From Loxodes magnus (Eukaryota; Ciliophora; Karyorelictea; Loxodida; Loxodidae): a DNA stretch of 64,000 nt. The position numbers and the translations under genes are program-made. The stretch is from the NCBI GenBank assembly GCA_946699065.1, contig CAMPDV010000861.1:1-64000 (forward strand), in the 5' to 3' direction. Below the pieces are notes generated by a model. The model ran no database searches, had not been told where the DNA came from, and saw nothing but the letters and a program-made list of their open reading frames with translations. Below, piece after piece: positions 51,531-64,000 of the stretch (position 1 is its first letter; each line of letters starts with the position of its first letter).

Positions 51531-52169
51531 ATTGATGTTAATTATGATCAGAAAACATGTAATTGAAAGTGAGTAATTATTAATTGGGAAATTCAGAAGT
51601 ATATTCACTTTTATACTAGTAGTTTCATAGTAGATTCTTTGTAACTTCCTTAATGTATAATATTGATTTGTGAGTGGTGTGAAATGTGTTTATTGGTGTT
51701 AATTATGATCAGAAAACATGTAATTGAAAGTGAGTAATTATTAATTGGGGAAGTTCATAAGTATATTATTTTTGTTACTAGTAGTTTCATAGTAGATTCT
51801 TTGTAACTTCCTTAATGTATAATATTGATTGGTGAGTGGTGTGAAATGTGTTTATTGGTGTTAATTAGTATCAGAAAACATGTAATTGAAAGTGAGTAAT
51901 TATCAAATGGGGAAGTTCACTAGTATATTATTTTTTTACTACGTAGTTTCATATAGATTCTTTGTAACTTCCTTAATGTATAATATTGATTGGTGAGTGG
52001 TGTGAAATGTGTTTATTGGTTTTAATTATGATGAGAAAACATGTAATTGAAAGTGAGTATTTATTAATTGGGGAAGTTCAGAAGTATATTCACTTTGATA
52101 CTAGTAGTTTTAAAGTAGATTCTATGTAACTTCCTTAATGTATAATATTGATTAGTGAGTGGTGTGAAA

Positions 52170-52860
52170 TGTGTTTATTGGTGTTAATTTTGATGAGAAA
52201 ACATGTAATTGAAAGTGAGTATTTATTAATTGGGGAAGTTCAGAAGTATATTTTTTTTGATACTAGTAGTTTCATAGTAGATTCTTTGTAACTTCCTTAA
52301 TGTATAATATTGATTAGTGAGTGGTGTGAAATGTGTTTATTGGTGTTAATTATGATCAGAAAACATGTAATTGAAAGTGAGTAATTATCAAATGGGGAAG
52401 TTCACAAGTATATTATTTTTGATACTAGTAGTTTAAAAGTAGATTCTTTGTAACTTCCTTTCATTATAATATTGATTAGTGAGTGGTGTGAAATGTGTTT
52501 ATTGGTGTTAATTTTGATGAGAAAACATGTAATTGAAAGTGAGTATTTATTAATTGGGGAAGTTCAGAAGTATATTTTTTTTGATACTAGTAGTTTCATA
52601 GTAGATTCTTTGTAACTTCCTTAATGTATAATATTGATTAGTGAGTGGTGTGAAATGTGTTTATTGGTGTTAATTATGATCAGAAAACATGTAATTGAAA
52701 GTGAGTAATTATCAACTGCGGAAGTTCACAAGTATATTCGATTTGATACTAGACGTTTGAAAATAAATTCTATGTAACTTCCTTAATGTATAATATTGAT
52801 TAGTGAGTGGTGTGAAATGTGTTTATTGGTGTTAATTTTGATGAGAAAACATGTAATTGA
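52170..52860 (+). repeat. Local two-monomer repeat with TTTTGATGAG monomers
   Basis: Monomers carrying GTTAATTTTGATGAG and GAGTATTTATTAATTGG occur near 52186, 52511 and 52849, two monomers apart each time. Two of them share an unusual T8 run (near 52252 and 52575). This is a young duplication next to the start of block C2. Confidence 0.65.
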
Positions 52861-55800
52861 AAGTGAGTATTTATTAATTGGGGAAGTTCAGAAGTATATT
52901 ATTTTTGATACTAGTAGTTTTAAAGTAGATTCTATGTAACTTCCTTAATGTATAATATTGATTTGTGAGTGGTGTGAAATGTGTTTATTGGTGTTAATTA
53001 TGATCAGAAAACATGTAATTGAAAGTGAGTAATTATTAATTGGGAAGTTCAGATGTATATTCAATTTGATACTAGTAGTTTGAAAATAAGTTCTATGTAA
53101 CTTCCTTAATGTATAATATTGATTAGTGAGTGGTGTGAAATGTGTTTATTGGTGTTAATTATGATGAGAAAACATGTAATTGAAAGTGAGTAATTATTAA
53201 TTGGGGAAGTTCAGATGTATATTCAATTTGATACTAGTAGTTTGAAAATAAGTTCTATGTAACTTCCTTTCAGTATAATATTGATTAGTGAGTGGTGTGA
53301 AATGTGTTTATCGGTGTTAATTATGATCAGAAAACATGTAATTGAAAGTGAGTACTTATCAAATGGGGAAGTTCACAAGTATATTATTTTTGATACTAGT
53401 AGTTTCATAGTAGATTCTTTGTAACTTCCTTTCAGTATAATATTGATTAGTGAGTGGTGTGAAATGTGTTTATTGGTGTTAATTATGATCAGAAAACATG
53501 TAATTGAAAGTGAGTAATTATCAAATGGGGAAGTTCACAAGTATATTCACTTTTATACTAGTAGTTTCATAGTAGATTCTTTGTAACTTCCTTAATGTAT
53601 AATATTGATTTGTGAGTGGTGTGAAATGTGTTTATTGGTTTTAATTATGATGAGAAAACATGTAATTGAAAGTGAGTAATTATTAATTGGGGAAGTTCAG
53701 AAGTATATTATTTTTGATACTAGTAGTTTCATAGTAGATTCTTTGTAACTTCCTTAATGTATAATATTGATTAGTGAGTGGTGTGAAATGTGTTTATTGG
53801 TGTTAATTATGATGAGAAAACATGTAATTGAAAGTGAGTAATTATTAATTGGGAAATTCAGAAGTATGTTCACTTTGATACTAGTAGTTTCATAGTAGAT
53901 TCTTTGTAACTTCCTTAATGTATAATATTGATAAGTGAGTGGTGTGAAATGTGTTTATTGGTTTTAATTATGATGAGAAAACATGTAATTGAAAGTGAGT
54001 AATTATTAATTGGGGAAGTTCACAAGTATATTATTTTTGTTACTAGTAGTTTCATAGTAGATTCTTTGTAACTTCCTTAATGTATAATATTGATTAGTGA
54101 GTGGTGTGAAATGTGTTTATTGGTGTTAATTATGATGAGAAAACATGTAATTGAAAGTGAGTAATTATTAATTGGGGAAGTTCAGAAGTATGTTCACTTT
54201 AGATACTAGTAGTTTCATAGTAGATTCTTTGTAACTTCCTTTCAGTATAATATTGATTTGTGAGTGGTGTGAAATGTGTTTATTGGTTTTAATTATGATG
54301 AGAAAACATGTAATTGAAAGTGAGTAATTATTAATTGGGGAAGTTCACAAGTATATTATTTTTGATACTAGTAGTTTCAAAGTAGATTCTTTGTAACTTC
54401 CTTTCAGTATAATATTGATTTGTGAGTGGTGTGAAATGTGTTTATTGGTGTTAATTATGATCAGAAAACATGTAATTGAAAGTGAGTAATTATTAATTGG
54501 GGAAGTTCACAAGTATATTATTTTTGATACTAGTAGTTTCATAGTAGATTCTTTGTAACTTATTAATGTATAATATTGATTAGTGAGTGGTGTGAAATGT
54601 GTTTATTGGTGTTAATTATGATGAGAAAACATGTAATTGAAAGTGAGTAATTATCAAATGGGGAAGTTAATAAGTATGTTCACTTTGTTACTAGTAGTTT
54701 GATAGTAGATTCTTTGTAACTTCCTTAATGTATAATATTGATTAGTGAGTGGTGTGAAATGTGTTTATTGGTGTTAATTATGATCAGAAAACATGTAATT
54801 GAAAGTGAGTAATTATTAATTGGGGAAGTTCATAAGTATATTCACTTTTATACTAGTAGTTTCATAGTAGATTCTTTGTAACTTCCTTAATGTATAATAT
54901 TGATTTGTGAGTGGTGTGAAATGTGTTTATCGGTGTTAATTATGATCAGAAAACATGTAATTGAAAGTGAGTACTTATCAAATGGGGAAGTTCACAAGTA
55001 TATTATTTTTGATACTAGTAGTTTCATAGTAAATTCTATATAACTTCCTTAATGTATAATATTGATTAGTGAGTGGTGTGAAATGTGTTTATTGGTGTTA
55101 ATTATGATGAGAAAACATGTAATTGAAATTGAGTAATTATCAAATGGGGAAGTTCAAAAGTATATTATTTTTGATATTAGTAGTTTCATAGTAGATTCTT
55201 TGTAACTTCCTTAATGTATAATATTGATTAGTGAGTGGTGTGAAATGTGTTTATTGGTGTTAATTATGATGAGAAAACATGTAATTGAAAGTGAGTAATT
55301 ATTAATTGGGGAAGTTCACAAGTATATTATTTTTGATACTAGTAGTTTCATAGTAGATTCTTTGTAACTTCCTTAATGTATAATATTGATTTGTGAGTGG
55401 TGTGAAATGTGTTTATTGGTTTTAATTATGATGAGAAAACATGTAATTGAAAGTGAGTAATTATTAATTGGGGAAGTTCACAAGTATATTATTTTTGTTA
55501 CTAGTAGTTTCATAGTAGATTCTTTGTAACTTCCTTAATGTATAATATTGATTTGTGAGTGGTGTGAAATGTGTTTATTGGTGTTAATTATGATCAGAAA
55601 ACATGTAATTGAAAGTGAGTAATTATTAATTGGGGAAGTTCAGAAGTATATTATTTTTGATACTAGTAGTTTCATAGTAGATTCTTTGTAACTTCCTTAA
55701 TGTATAATATTGATTTGTGAGTGGTGTGAAATGTGTTTATTGGTGTTAATTATGATCAGAAAACATGTAATTGAAAGTGCGTAATTATCAAATGGGGAAG

Positions 55801-58800
55801 TTCAGAAGTATATTATTTTTGATATTAGTAGTTTCATATAGATTCTTTGTAACTTCCTTAATGTATAATATTGATTTGTGAGTGGTGTGAAATGTGTTTA
55901 TTGGTGTTAATTATGATCAGAAAACATGTAATTGAAAGTGAGTAATTATCAAATGGGGAAGTTCAGAAGTATATTATTTTTTTACTAGTAGTTTTAGAGT
56001 AGATTCTTTGTAACTTCCTTTCAGTATAATATTGATTAGTGAGTGTGTGAAATGTGTTTATTGGTGTTAATTATGATCAGAAAACGTGTAATTGAAAGTG
56101 AGTAATTATTAATTGGGGAAGTTCAGAAGTATATTCACATTCATACTAGTAGTTTCATAGTAGATTCTTTGTAACTTCCTTAATGTATAATATTGATTAG
56201 TGAGTGGTGTGAAATGTGTTTATTGGTGTTAATTATGATCAGAAAACATGTAATTGAAAGTGAGTAATTATTAATTGGGGAAGTTCAGAAGTATATTATT
56301 TTTGATACTAGTAGTTTCATAGTAGATTCTTTGTAACTTCCTTAATGTATAATATTGATTTGTGAGTGGTGTGAAATGTGTTTATTGGTGTTAATTATGA
56401 TCAGAAAACATGTAATTGAAAGTGCGTAATTATCAAATGGGGAAGTTCAAAAGTATATTCACTTTTATACTAGTAGTTTCATAGTAGATTCTTTGTAACT
56501 TCCTTAATGTATAATATTGATTTGTGAGTGGTGTGAAATGTGTTTATTGGTGTTAATTATGATCAGAAAACATGTAATTGAAAGTGAGTAATTATCAAAT
56601 GGGGAAGTTCAGAAGTATATTATTTTTTTACTAGTAGTTTTAGAGTAGATTCTTTGTAACTTCCTTAATGTATAATATTGATTAGTGAGTGGTGTGAAAT
56701 GTGTTTATTGGTGTTAATTATGATCAGAAAACATGTAATTGAAAGTGAGTAATTATTAATTGGGGAAGTTCACAAGTATATTATTTTTGATACTAGTAGT
56801 TTCATAGTAGATTCTTTGTAACTTCCTTAATGTATAATATTGATTTGTGAGTGGTGTGAAATGTGTTTATTGGTGTTAATTATGATCAGAAAACATGTAA
56901 TTGAAAGTGAGTAATTATTAATTGGGGAAGTTCATGAGTATATTCACTTTTATACTAGTAGTTTCATAGTAGATTCTTTGTAACTTCCTTAATGTATAAT
57001 ATGAATTAGTGAGTGGTGTGAAATGTGTTTATTGGTGTTAATTATGATCAGAAAACATGTAATTGAAAGTGCGTAATTATCAAATGGGGAAGTTCAGAAG
57101 TATATTATTTTTGATACTAGTAGTTTCATAGTAGATTCTTTGTAACTTCCTTTCAGTATAATATTGATTAGTGAGTGGTGTGAAATGTGTTTATTGGTGT
57201 TAATTATGATCAGAAAACATGGAATTGAAAGTGAGTAATTATCAAATGGGGAAGTTCACAAGTATATTATTTTTGATACTAGTAGTTTCATAGTAGATTC
57301 TATGTAACTTCCTTTCATTATAATATTGATTAGTGAGTGGTGTGAAATGTGTTTATTGGTGTTAATTATGATGAGAAAACATGTAATTGAAAGTGAGTAA
57401 TTATCAAATGGGGAAGTTCAAAAGTATATTATTTTTGATATTAGTAGTTTCATAGTAGATTCTTTGTAACTTCCTTAATATATAATATTGATTAGTGAGT
57501 GGTGTGAAATGTGTTTATTGGTGTTAATTATGATCAGAAAACATGTAATTGAAAGTGCGTAATTATCAAATGGGGAAGTTCAGAAGTATGTTCACTTTGA
57601 TACTGTAGTCTGAAAGTAGATTCTTTGTAACTTCCTTAATGTATAATATTGATTTGTGAGTGGTGTGAAATGTGTTTATTGGTGTTAATTATGATCAGAA
57701 AACATGTAATTGAAAGTGAGTAATTATTAAATGGGGAAGTTCAGAAGTATATTATTTTTGATACTAGTAGTTTCATAGTAGATTCTTTGTAACTTCCTTA
57801 ATGTATAATATTGATTTGTGAGTGGTGTGAAATGTGTTTATTGGTGTTAATTATGATCAGAAAACATGTAATTGAAAGTGCGTAATTATCAAATGGGGAA
57901 GTTCAGAAGTATATTATTTTTGATATTAGTAGTTTTATAGTAGATTCTTTGTAACTTCCTTAATGTATAATATTGATTAGTGAGTGGTGTGAAATGTGTT
58001 TATTGGTGTTAATTATGATCAGAAAACATGTAATTGAAAGTGAGTAATTATCAAATGGGGAAGTTCAGAAGTATATTATTTTTTTACTAGTAGTTTTAGA
58101 GTAGATTCTTTGTAACTTCCTTAATGTATAATATTGATTAGTGAGTGGTGTGAAATGTGTTTATTGATGTTAATTATGATCAGAAAACATGTAATTGAAA
58201 GTGAGTAATTATTAATTGGGAAATTCAGAAGTATATTCACTTTTATACTAGTAGTTTCATAGTAGATTCTTTGTAACTTCCTTAATGTATAATATTGATT
58301 TGTGAGTGGTGTGAAATGTGTTTATTGGTGTTAATTATGATCAGAAAACATGTAATTGAAAGTGAGTAATTATTAATTGGGGAAGTTCATAAGTATATTA
58401 TTTTTGTTACTAGTAGTTTCATAGTAGATTCTTTGTAACTTCCTTAATGTATAATATTGATTAGTGAGTGGTGTGAAATGTGTTTATTGGTGTTAATTAT
58501 GATCAGAAAACATGTAATTGAAAGTGAGTAATTATTAATTGGGGAAGTTCAGAAGTATATTATTTTTGATACTAGTAGTTTTAAAGTAGATTCTATGTAA
58601 CTTCCTTAATGTATAATATTGATTTGTGAGTGGTGTGAAATGTGTTTATTGGTGTTAATTATGATCAGAAAACATGTAATTGAAAGTGAGTAATTATTAA
58701 TTGGGAAGTTCAGATGTATATTCAATTTGATACTAGTAGTTTGAAAATAAGTTCTATGTAACTTCCTTAATGTATAATATTGATTAGTGAGTGGTGTGAA

Positions 58801-59294
58801 ATGTGTTTATTGGTGTTAATTATGATGAGAAAACATGTAATTGAAAGTGAGTAATTATTAATTGGGGAAGTTCAGATGTATATTCAATTTGATACTAGTA
58901 GTTTGAAAATAAGTTCTATGTAACTTCCTTTCAGTATAATATTGATTAGTGAGTGGTGTGAAATGTGTTTATTGGTGTTAATTATGATCAGAAAACATGT
59001 AATTGAAAGTGAGTAATTATCAAATGGGGAAGTTCACAAGTATATTCACTTTTATACTAGTAGTTTCATAGTAGATTCTTTGTAACTTCCTTAATGTATA
59101 ATATTGATTAGTGAGTGGTGTGAAATGTGTTTATTGGTGTTAATTATGATGAGAAAACATGTAATTGAAAGTGCGTAATTATTAATTGGGGAAGTTAATA
59201 AGTATATTCACTTTGATACTAGTAGTTTGAAAGTAGATTCTTTGTAACTTCCTTTCAGTATAATATTGATAAGTGAGTGGTGTGAAATGTGTTT
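52684..59294 (+). repeat. Higher-order block C2
   Basis: The second copy of C1, about 6.6 kb, nearly identical apart from a few one- or two-base length differences and rare substitutions. It ends near 59294, where C1 has TTTATTGATG and C2 has TTTATTGGTG followed by a different monomer type. About seven monomers (51531-52683) separate the two blocks. They include a copy of the TTTATTGATG monomer also seen near 50396. Confidence 0.83.
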
Positions 59295-62179
59295 ATTGGT
59301 GTTAATTATGATGAGAAAACATGTAATTGAAAGTGAGTAATTATTAATTGGGGAAGTTAATAAGTATATTCACTTTGATACTAGTAGTTTGAAAGTAGAT
59401 TCTTTGTAACTTCCTTTCAGTATAATATTGATAAGTGAGTGGTGTGAAATGTGTTTATTGGTGTTAATTATGATCAGAAAACATGTAATTAAAAGTGAGT
59501 AATTATCAAATGGGGAAGTTCAGAAGTATATTATTTTTGATACTAGTAGTTTCATAGTAGATTCTTTGTAACTTCCTTAATGTATAATATTGATTTGTGA
59601 GTGGTGTGAAATGTGTTTATTGGTTTTAATTATGATGAGAAAACATGTAATTGAAAGTGAGTAATTATTAATTGGGGAAGTTCAGAAGTATGTTCACTTT
59701 GATACTGTAATTTTAAAGTAGATTCTTTGTAACTTCCTTAATGTATAATATTGATTAGTGAGTGGTGTGAAATGTGTTTATTGGTGTTAATTATGATCAG
59801 AAAACATGTAATTGAAAGTGAGTAATTATTAATTGGGGAAGTTCACAAGTATATTCACTTTTATACTAGTAGTTTCATAGTAGATTCTATGTAACTTCCT
59901 TTCATTATAATATTGATTAGTGAGTGGTGTGAAATGTGTTTATTGGTGTTAATTATGATGAGAAAACATGTAATTGAAATTGAGTAATTATCAAATGGGG
60001 AAGTTCAAAAGTATATTATTTTTGATATTAGTAGTTTCATAGTAGATTCTTTGTAACTTCCTTAATATATAATATTGATTAGTGAGTGGTGTGAAATGTG
60101 TTTATTGGTTTTAATTATGATGAGAAAACATGTAATTGAAAGTGAGTAATTATTAATTGGGGAAGTTCAGAAGTATATTCACTTTGATACTGTAGTCTGA
60201 AAGTAGATTCTTTGTAACTTCCTTAATGTATAATATTGATTAGTGAGTGGTGTGAAATGTGTTTATTGGTGTTAATTATGATCAGAAAACATGTAATTGA
60301 AAGTGAGTAATTATTAATTGGGGAAGTTCAGAAGTATGTTCACTTTAGATACTAGTAGTTTCATAGTAGATTCTTTGTAACTTCCTTAATATATAATATT
60401 GATTAGTGAGTGGTGTGAAATTTGTTTATTGGTGTTAATTATGATCAGAAAACATGTAATTGAAAGTGAGTAATTATTAATTGGGGAAGTTCAGAAGTAT
60501 GTTCACTTTAGATACTGTAATTTTAAAGTAGATTCTTTGTAACTTCCTTAATGTATAATATTGATTAGTGAGTGGTGTGAAATGTGTTTATTGGTGTTAA
60601 TTATGATCAGAAAACATGTAATTGAAAGTGAGTAATTATTAATTGGGGAAGTTAATAAGTATATTCACTTTGATACTAGTAGTTTGAAAGTAGATTCTTT
60701 GTAACTTCCTTTCAGTATAATATTGATAAGTGAGTGGTGTGAAATGTGTTTATTGGTGTTAATTATGATCAGAAAACATGTAATTGAAAGTGAGTAATTA
60801 TCAAATGGGAAGTTCACAAGTATATTATTTTTGATACTAGTAGTTTCATAGTAAATTCTATATAACTTCCTTAATGTATAATATTGATTAGTGAGTGGTG
60901 TGAAATGTGTTTATTGGTGTTAATTATGATGAGAAAACATGTAATTGAAATTGAGTAATTATCAAATGGGGAAGTTCAAAAGTATATTATTTTTGATATT
61001 AGTAGTTTCATAGTAGATTCTTTGTAACTTCCTTAATGTATAATATTGATTAGTGAGTGGTGTGAAATGTGTTTATTGGTGTTAATTATGATGAGAAAAC
61101 ATGTAATTGAAATTGAGTAATTATTAATTGGGGAAGTTCAAAAGTATATTATTTTTGATATTAGTAGTTTCATAGTAGATTCTTTGTAACTTCCTTAATA
61201 TATAATATTGATTAGTGAGTGGTGTGAAATGTGTTTATTGGTGTTAATTATGATCAGAAAACATGTAATTGAAAGTGAGTAATTATCAAATGGGGAAGTT
61301 AATAAGTATGTTCACTTTGTTACTAGTAGTTTCATAGTAGATTCTTTGTAACTTCCTTTCAAGATCATATTGATTAGTGAGTGGTGTGAAATGTGTTTAT
61401 TGGTGTTAATTATGATCAGTAAACATGTAATTGAAAGTGAGTAATTATTAATTGGGGAAGTTCACAAGTATATTATTTTTGATACTAGTAGTTTCATAGT
61501 AGATTCTTTGTAACTTCCTTAATGTATAATATTGATTTGTGAGTGGTGTGAAATGTGTTTATTGGTTTTAATTATGATGAGAAAACATGTAATTGAAAGT
61601 GAGTAATTATTAATTGGGGAAGTTAATAAGTATATTCACTTTGATACTAGTAGTTTCATAGTAGATTCTTTGTAACTTCCTTAATGTATAATATTGATTA
61701 GTGAGTGGTGTGAAATGTGTTTATTGGTGTTAATTATGATCAGAAAACATGTAATTGAAAGTGAGTAATTGATAATTGGGGAAGTTCATGAGTATATTCA
61801 CTTTGTTACTAGTAGTTTCATAGTAGATTCTTTGTAACTTCCTTAATGTATAATATTGATTTGTGAGTGGTGTGAAATGTGTTTATTGGTGTTAATTATG
61901 ATCAGAAAACATGTAATTGAAAGTGAGTAATTATCAAATGGGGAAGTTCAAAAGTATATTATTTTTGATATTAGTAGTTTCAGAGTAGATTCTATGTAAC
62001 TTCCTTTCATTATAATATTGATTAGTGAGTGGTGTGAAATGTGTTTATTGGTGTTAATTATGATGAGAAAACATGTAATTGAAATTGAGTAATTATCAAA
62101 TGGGGAAGTTCACAAGTATATTATTTTTGATATTAGTAGTTTCATAGTAGATTCTTTGTAACTTCCTTAATATATAATA

Positions 62180-62662
62180 TTGATTAGTGAGTGGTGTGAA
62201 ATGTGTTTATTGGTGTTAATTATGATCAGAAAACATGTAATTGAAAGTGAGTAATTATTAATTGGGGAAGTTCAGAAGTATGTTCACTTTGATACTGTAA
62301 TTTTAAAGTAGATTCTTTGTAACTTCCTTAATATATAATATTGATTAGTGAGTGGTGTGAAATGTGTTTATTGGTGTTAATTATGATCAGAAAACATGTA
62401 ATTGAAAGTGAGTAATTATTAATTGGGGAAGTTCAGAAGTATGTTCACTTTGATACTGTAATTTTAAAGTAGATTCTTTGTAACTTCCTTAATATATAAT
62501 ATTGATTAGTGAGTGGTGTGAAATGTGTTTATTGGTGTTAATTATGATCAGAAAACATGTAATTGAAAGTGAGTAATTATTAATTGGGGAAGTTCAGAAG
62601 TATGTTCACTTTGATACTGTAATTTTAAAGTAGATTCTTTGTAACTTCCTTAATGTATAATA
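62180..62662 (+). repeat. Run of three near-identical 161-bp monomers
   Basis: Monomers starting at 62180, 62341 and 62502 all carry TTCAGAAG, TTCACTTTGATACTGTAAT and a one-base deletion giving 161 bp. They differ at one base near the third monomer's end (TAATGTATA against TAATATATA). Most neighbours elsewhere differ at several sites, so this is a recent local triplication. The same variant appears again near 63410 and 63730. Confidence 0.75.
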
Positions 62663-64000
62663 TTGATTAGTGAGTGGTGTGAAATGTGTTTATTGGTGTT
62701 AATTATGATCAGAAAACATGTAATTGAAAGTGAGTAATTATCAAATGGGGAAGTTCACAAGTATATTATTTTTGATACTAGTAGTTTCATAGTAGATTCT
62801 TTGTAACTTCCTTAATATATATAATTAATTAGTGAGTGGTGTGAAATGTGTTTATTGGTGTTAATTATGATGAGAAAACATGTAATTGAAAGTGAGTAAT
62901 TATTAATTGGGGAAGTTCACAAGTATATTCACTTTGATACTAGTAGTTTCATAGTAGATTCTTTGTAACTTCCTTAATGTATAATATTGATTAGTGAGTG
63001 GTGTGAAATTTGTTTATTGGTGTTAATTATGATCAGAAAACATGTAATTGAAAGTGAGTAATTATCAAATGGGGAAGTTCAGAAGTATGTTCACTTTAGA
63101 TACTAGAAGTTTTATAGTAGATTCTTTGTAACTTCCTTAATGTATAATATTGATTAGTGAGTGGTGTGAAATTTGTTTATTGGTGTTAATTATGATCAGA
63201 AAACATGTAATTGAAAGTGAGTAATTATCAAATGGGGAAGTTCAGAAGTATGTTCACTTTAGATACTAGAAGTTTCATAGTAGATTCTTTGTAACTTCCT
63301 TAATGTATAATATTGATTAGTGAGTGGTGTGAAATGTGTTTATTGGTGTTAATTATGATCAGAAAACATGTAATTGAAAGTGAGTAATTATTAATTGGGG
63401 AAGTTCAGAAGTATGTTCACTTTGATACTGTAATTTTAAAGTAGATTCTTTGTAACTTCCTTAATATATAATATTGATTAGTGAGTGGTGTGAAATGTGT
63501 TTATTGGTGTTAATTATGATCAGAAAACATGTAATTGAAAGTGAGTAATTATCAAATGGGGAAGTTAATAAGTATGTTCACTTTGTTACTAGTAGTTTCA
63601 TAGTAGATTCTTTGTAACTTCCTTTCAAGATCATATTGATTAGTGAGTGGTGTGAAATGTGTTTATTGGTGTTAATTATGATCAGAAAACATGTAATTGA
63701 AAGTGAGTAATTATTAATTGGGGAAGTTCAGAAGTATGTTCACTTTGATACTGTAATTTTAAAGTAGATTCTTTGTAACTTCCTTAATGTATAATATTGA
63801 TTAGTGAGTGGTGTGAAATGTGTTTATTGGTGTTAATTATGATCAGAAAACATGTAATTGAAATTGAGTAATTATTAATTGGGGAAGTTCACAAGTATAT
63901 TATTTTTGATACTAGTAGTTTTAGAGTAGATTCTTTGTAACTTCCTTAATGTATATAATTAATTAGTGAGTGGTGTGAAATGTGTTTATTGGTGTTAATT

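Larger units (their letters stand above)
42881..64000 (+). repeat. 162-bp satellite array, about 130 monomers
   Basis: The same head-to-tail monomer as in the preceding array continues to the right edge of the window in the same orientation. The region holds the 48-monomer duplication, the scrambled monomer and a late run of near-identical 161-bp monomers described separately. No gene, RNA gene or transposon was seen in it. Confidence 0.97.

Noticed and set aside
17569-64000. CRISPR array
   Set aside because: The period is 162 bp with no short repeat and unique spacer pattern; the whole unit is conserved.
1-64000. Telomere repeats, tRNA, rRNA or other RNA genes
   Set aside because: No run of a telomere-like hexamer or heptamer, and no tRNA- or rRNA-like sequence was seen in the reading.
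17569-64000. Functional centromere
   Set aside because: Monomer length, AT-richness, higher-order repeats and the CENP-B-box-like word fit one, but pericentromeric or subtelomeric satellite fits equally well without chromatin data.

Overview
The window is entirely repetitive, AT-rich DNA with no recognisable gene. It looks like the inside of a eukaryotic satellite block (centromeric, pericentromeric or subtelomeric heterochromatin). Nothing identifies the species. There is no telomere repeat, no RNA gene and no intact transposon open reading frame. The many 60-76 residue open frames all sit at equivalent places in one amplified 1.18-kb unit and are best read as chance frames in T-rich DNA.

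Layout. (1) 1-17568: fifteen head-to-tail copies of a chimeric unit of 1181-1185 bp. Each unit joins about 898 bp of non-satellite, pyrimidine-rich, CpG-containing DNA to about 287 bp (1.77 monomers) of satellite. (2) 17569-41460: about 147 head-to-tail copies of a 162-bp satellite monomer, all in one orientation. (3) 41461-42880: one isolated chimeric unit, flanked on both sides by its own satellite part. (4) 42881-64000: about 130 further monomers. Arrays 2 and 4 contain multi-kilobase duplications with offsets close to whole multiples of 162 bp: 18/19 monomers repeated three times, offsets of 23, 26 and 30-33 monomers, and a 48-monomer period repeated twice. Whole-monomer gains and losses separate the copies.

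Main points of interest. The 898-bp insert carries a motif (296-312 and the same place in every unit) that resembles the CENP-B box, plus weaker relatives in a degenerate 60-69 bp sub-repeat. One short site in the otherwise near-identical units shows six deletion alleles of 0-4 bp. The 162-bp monomer has a dyad of arms GGAAGTT/AACTTCC centred on the palindrome TACTAGTA, and this is kept in the most diverged monomer type. The edges of the chimeric repeat, one scrambled monomer and one decayed unit junction record how the array has been rearranged.

There is no gene network to describe. The elements relate through descent: a satellite monomer lost nt 8-43 and gained foreign DNA, the chimera was amplified, and one copy later appeared inside the plain satellite. 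All coordinates were read by eye; edges of long duplications are good to roughly one monomer. Several small differences could be assembly or consensus errors.
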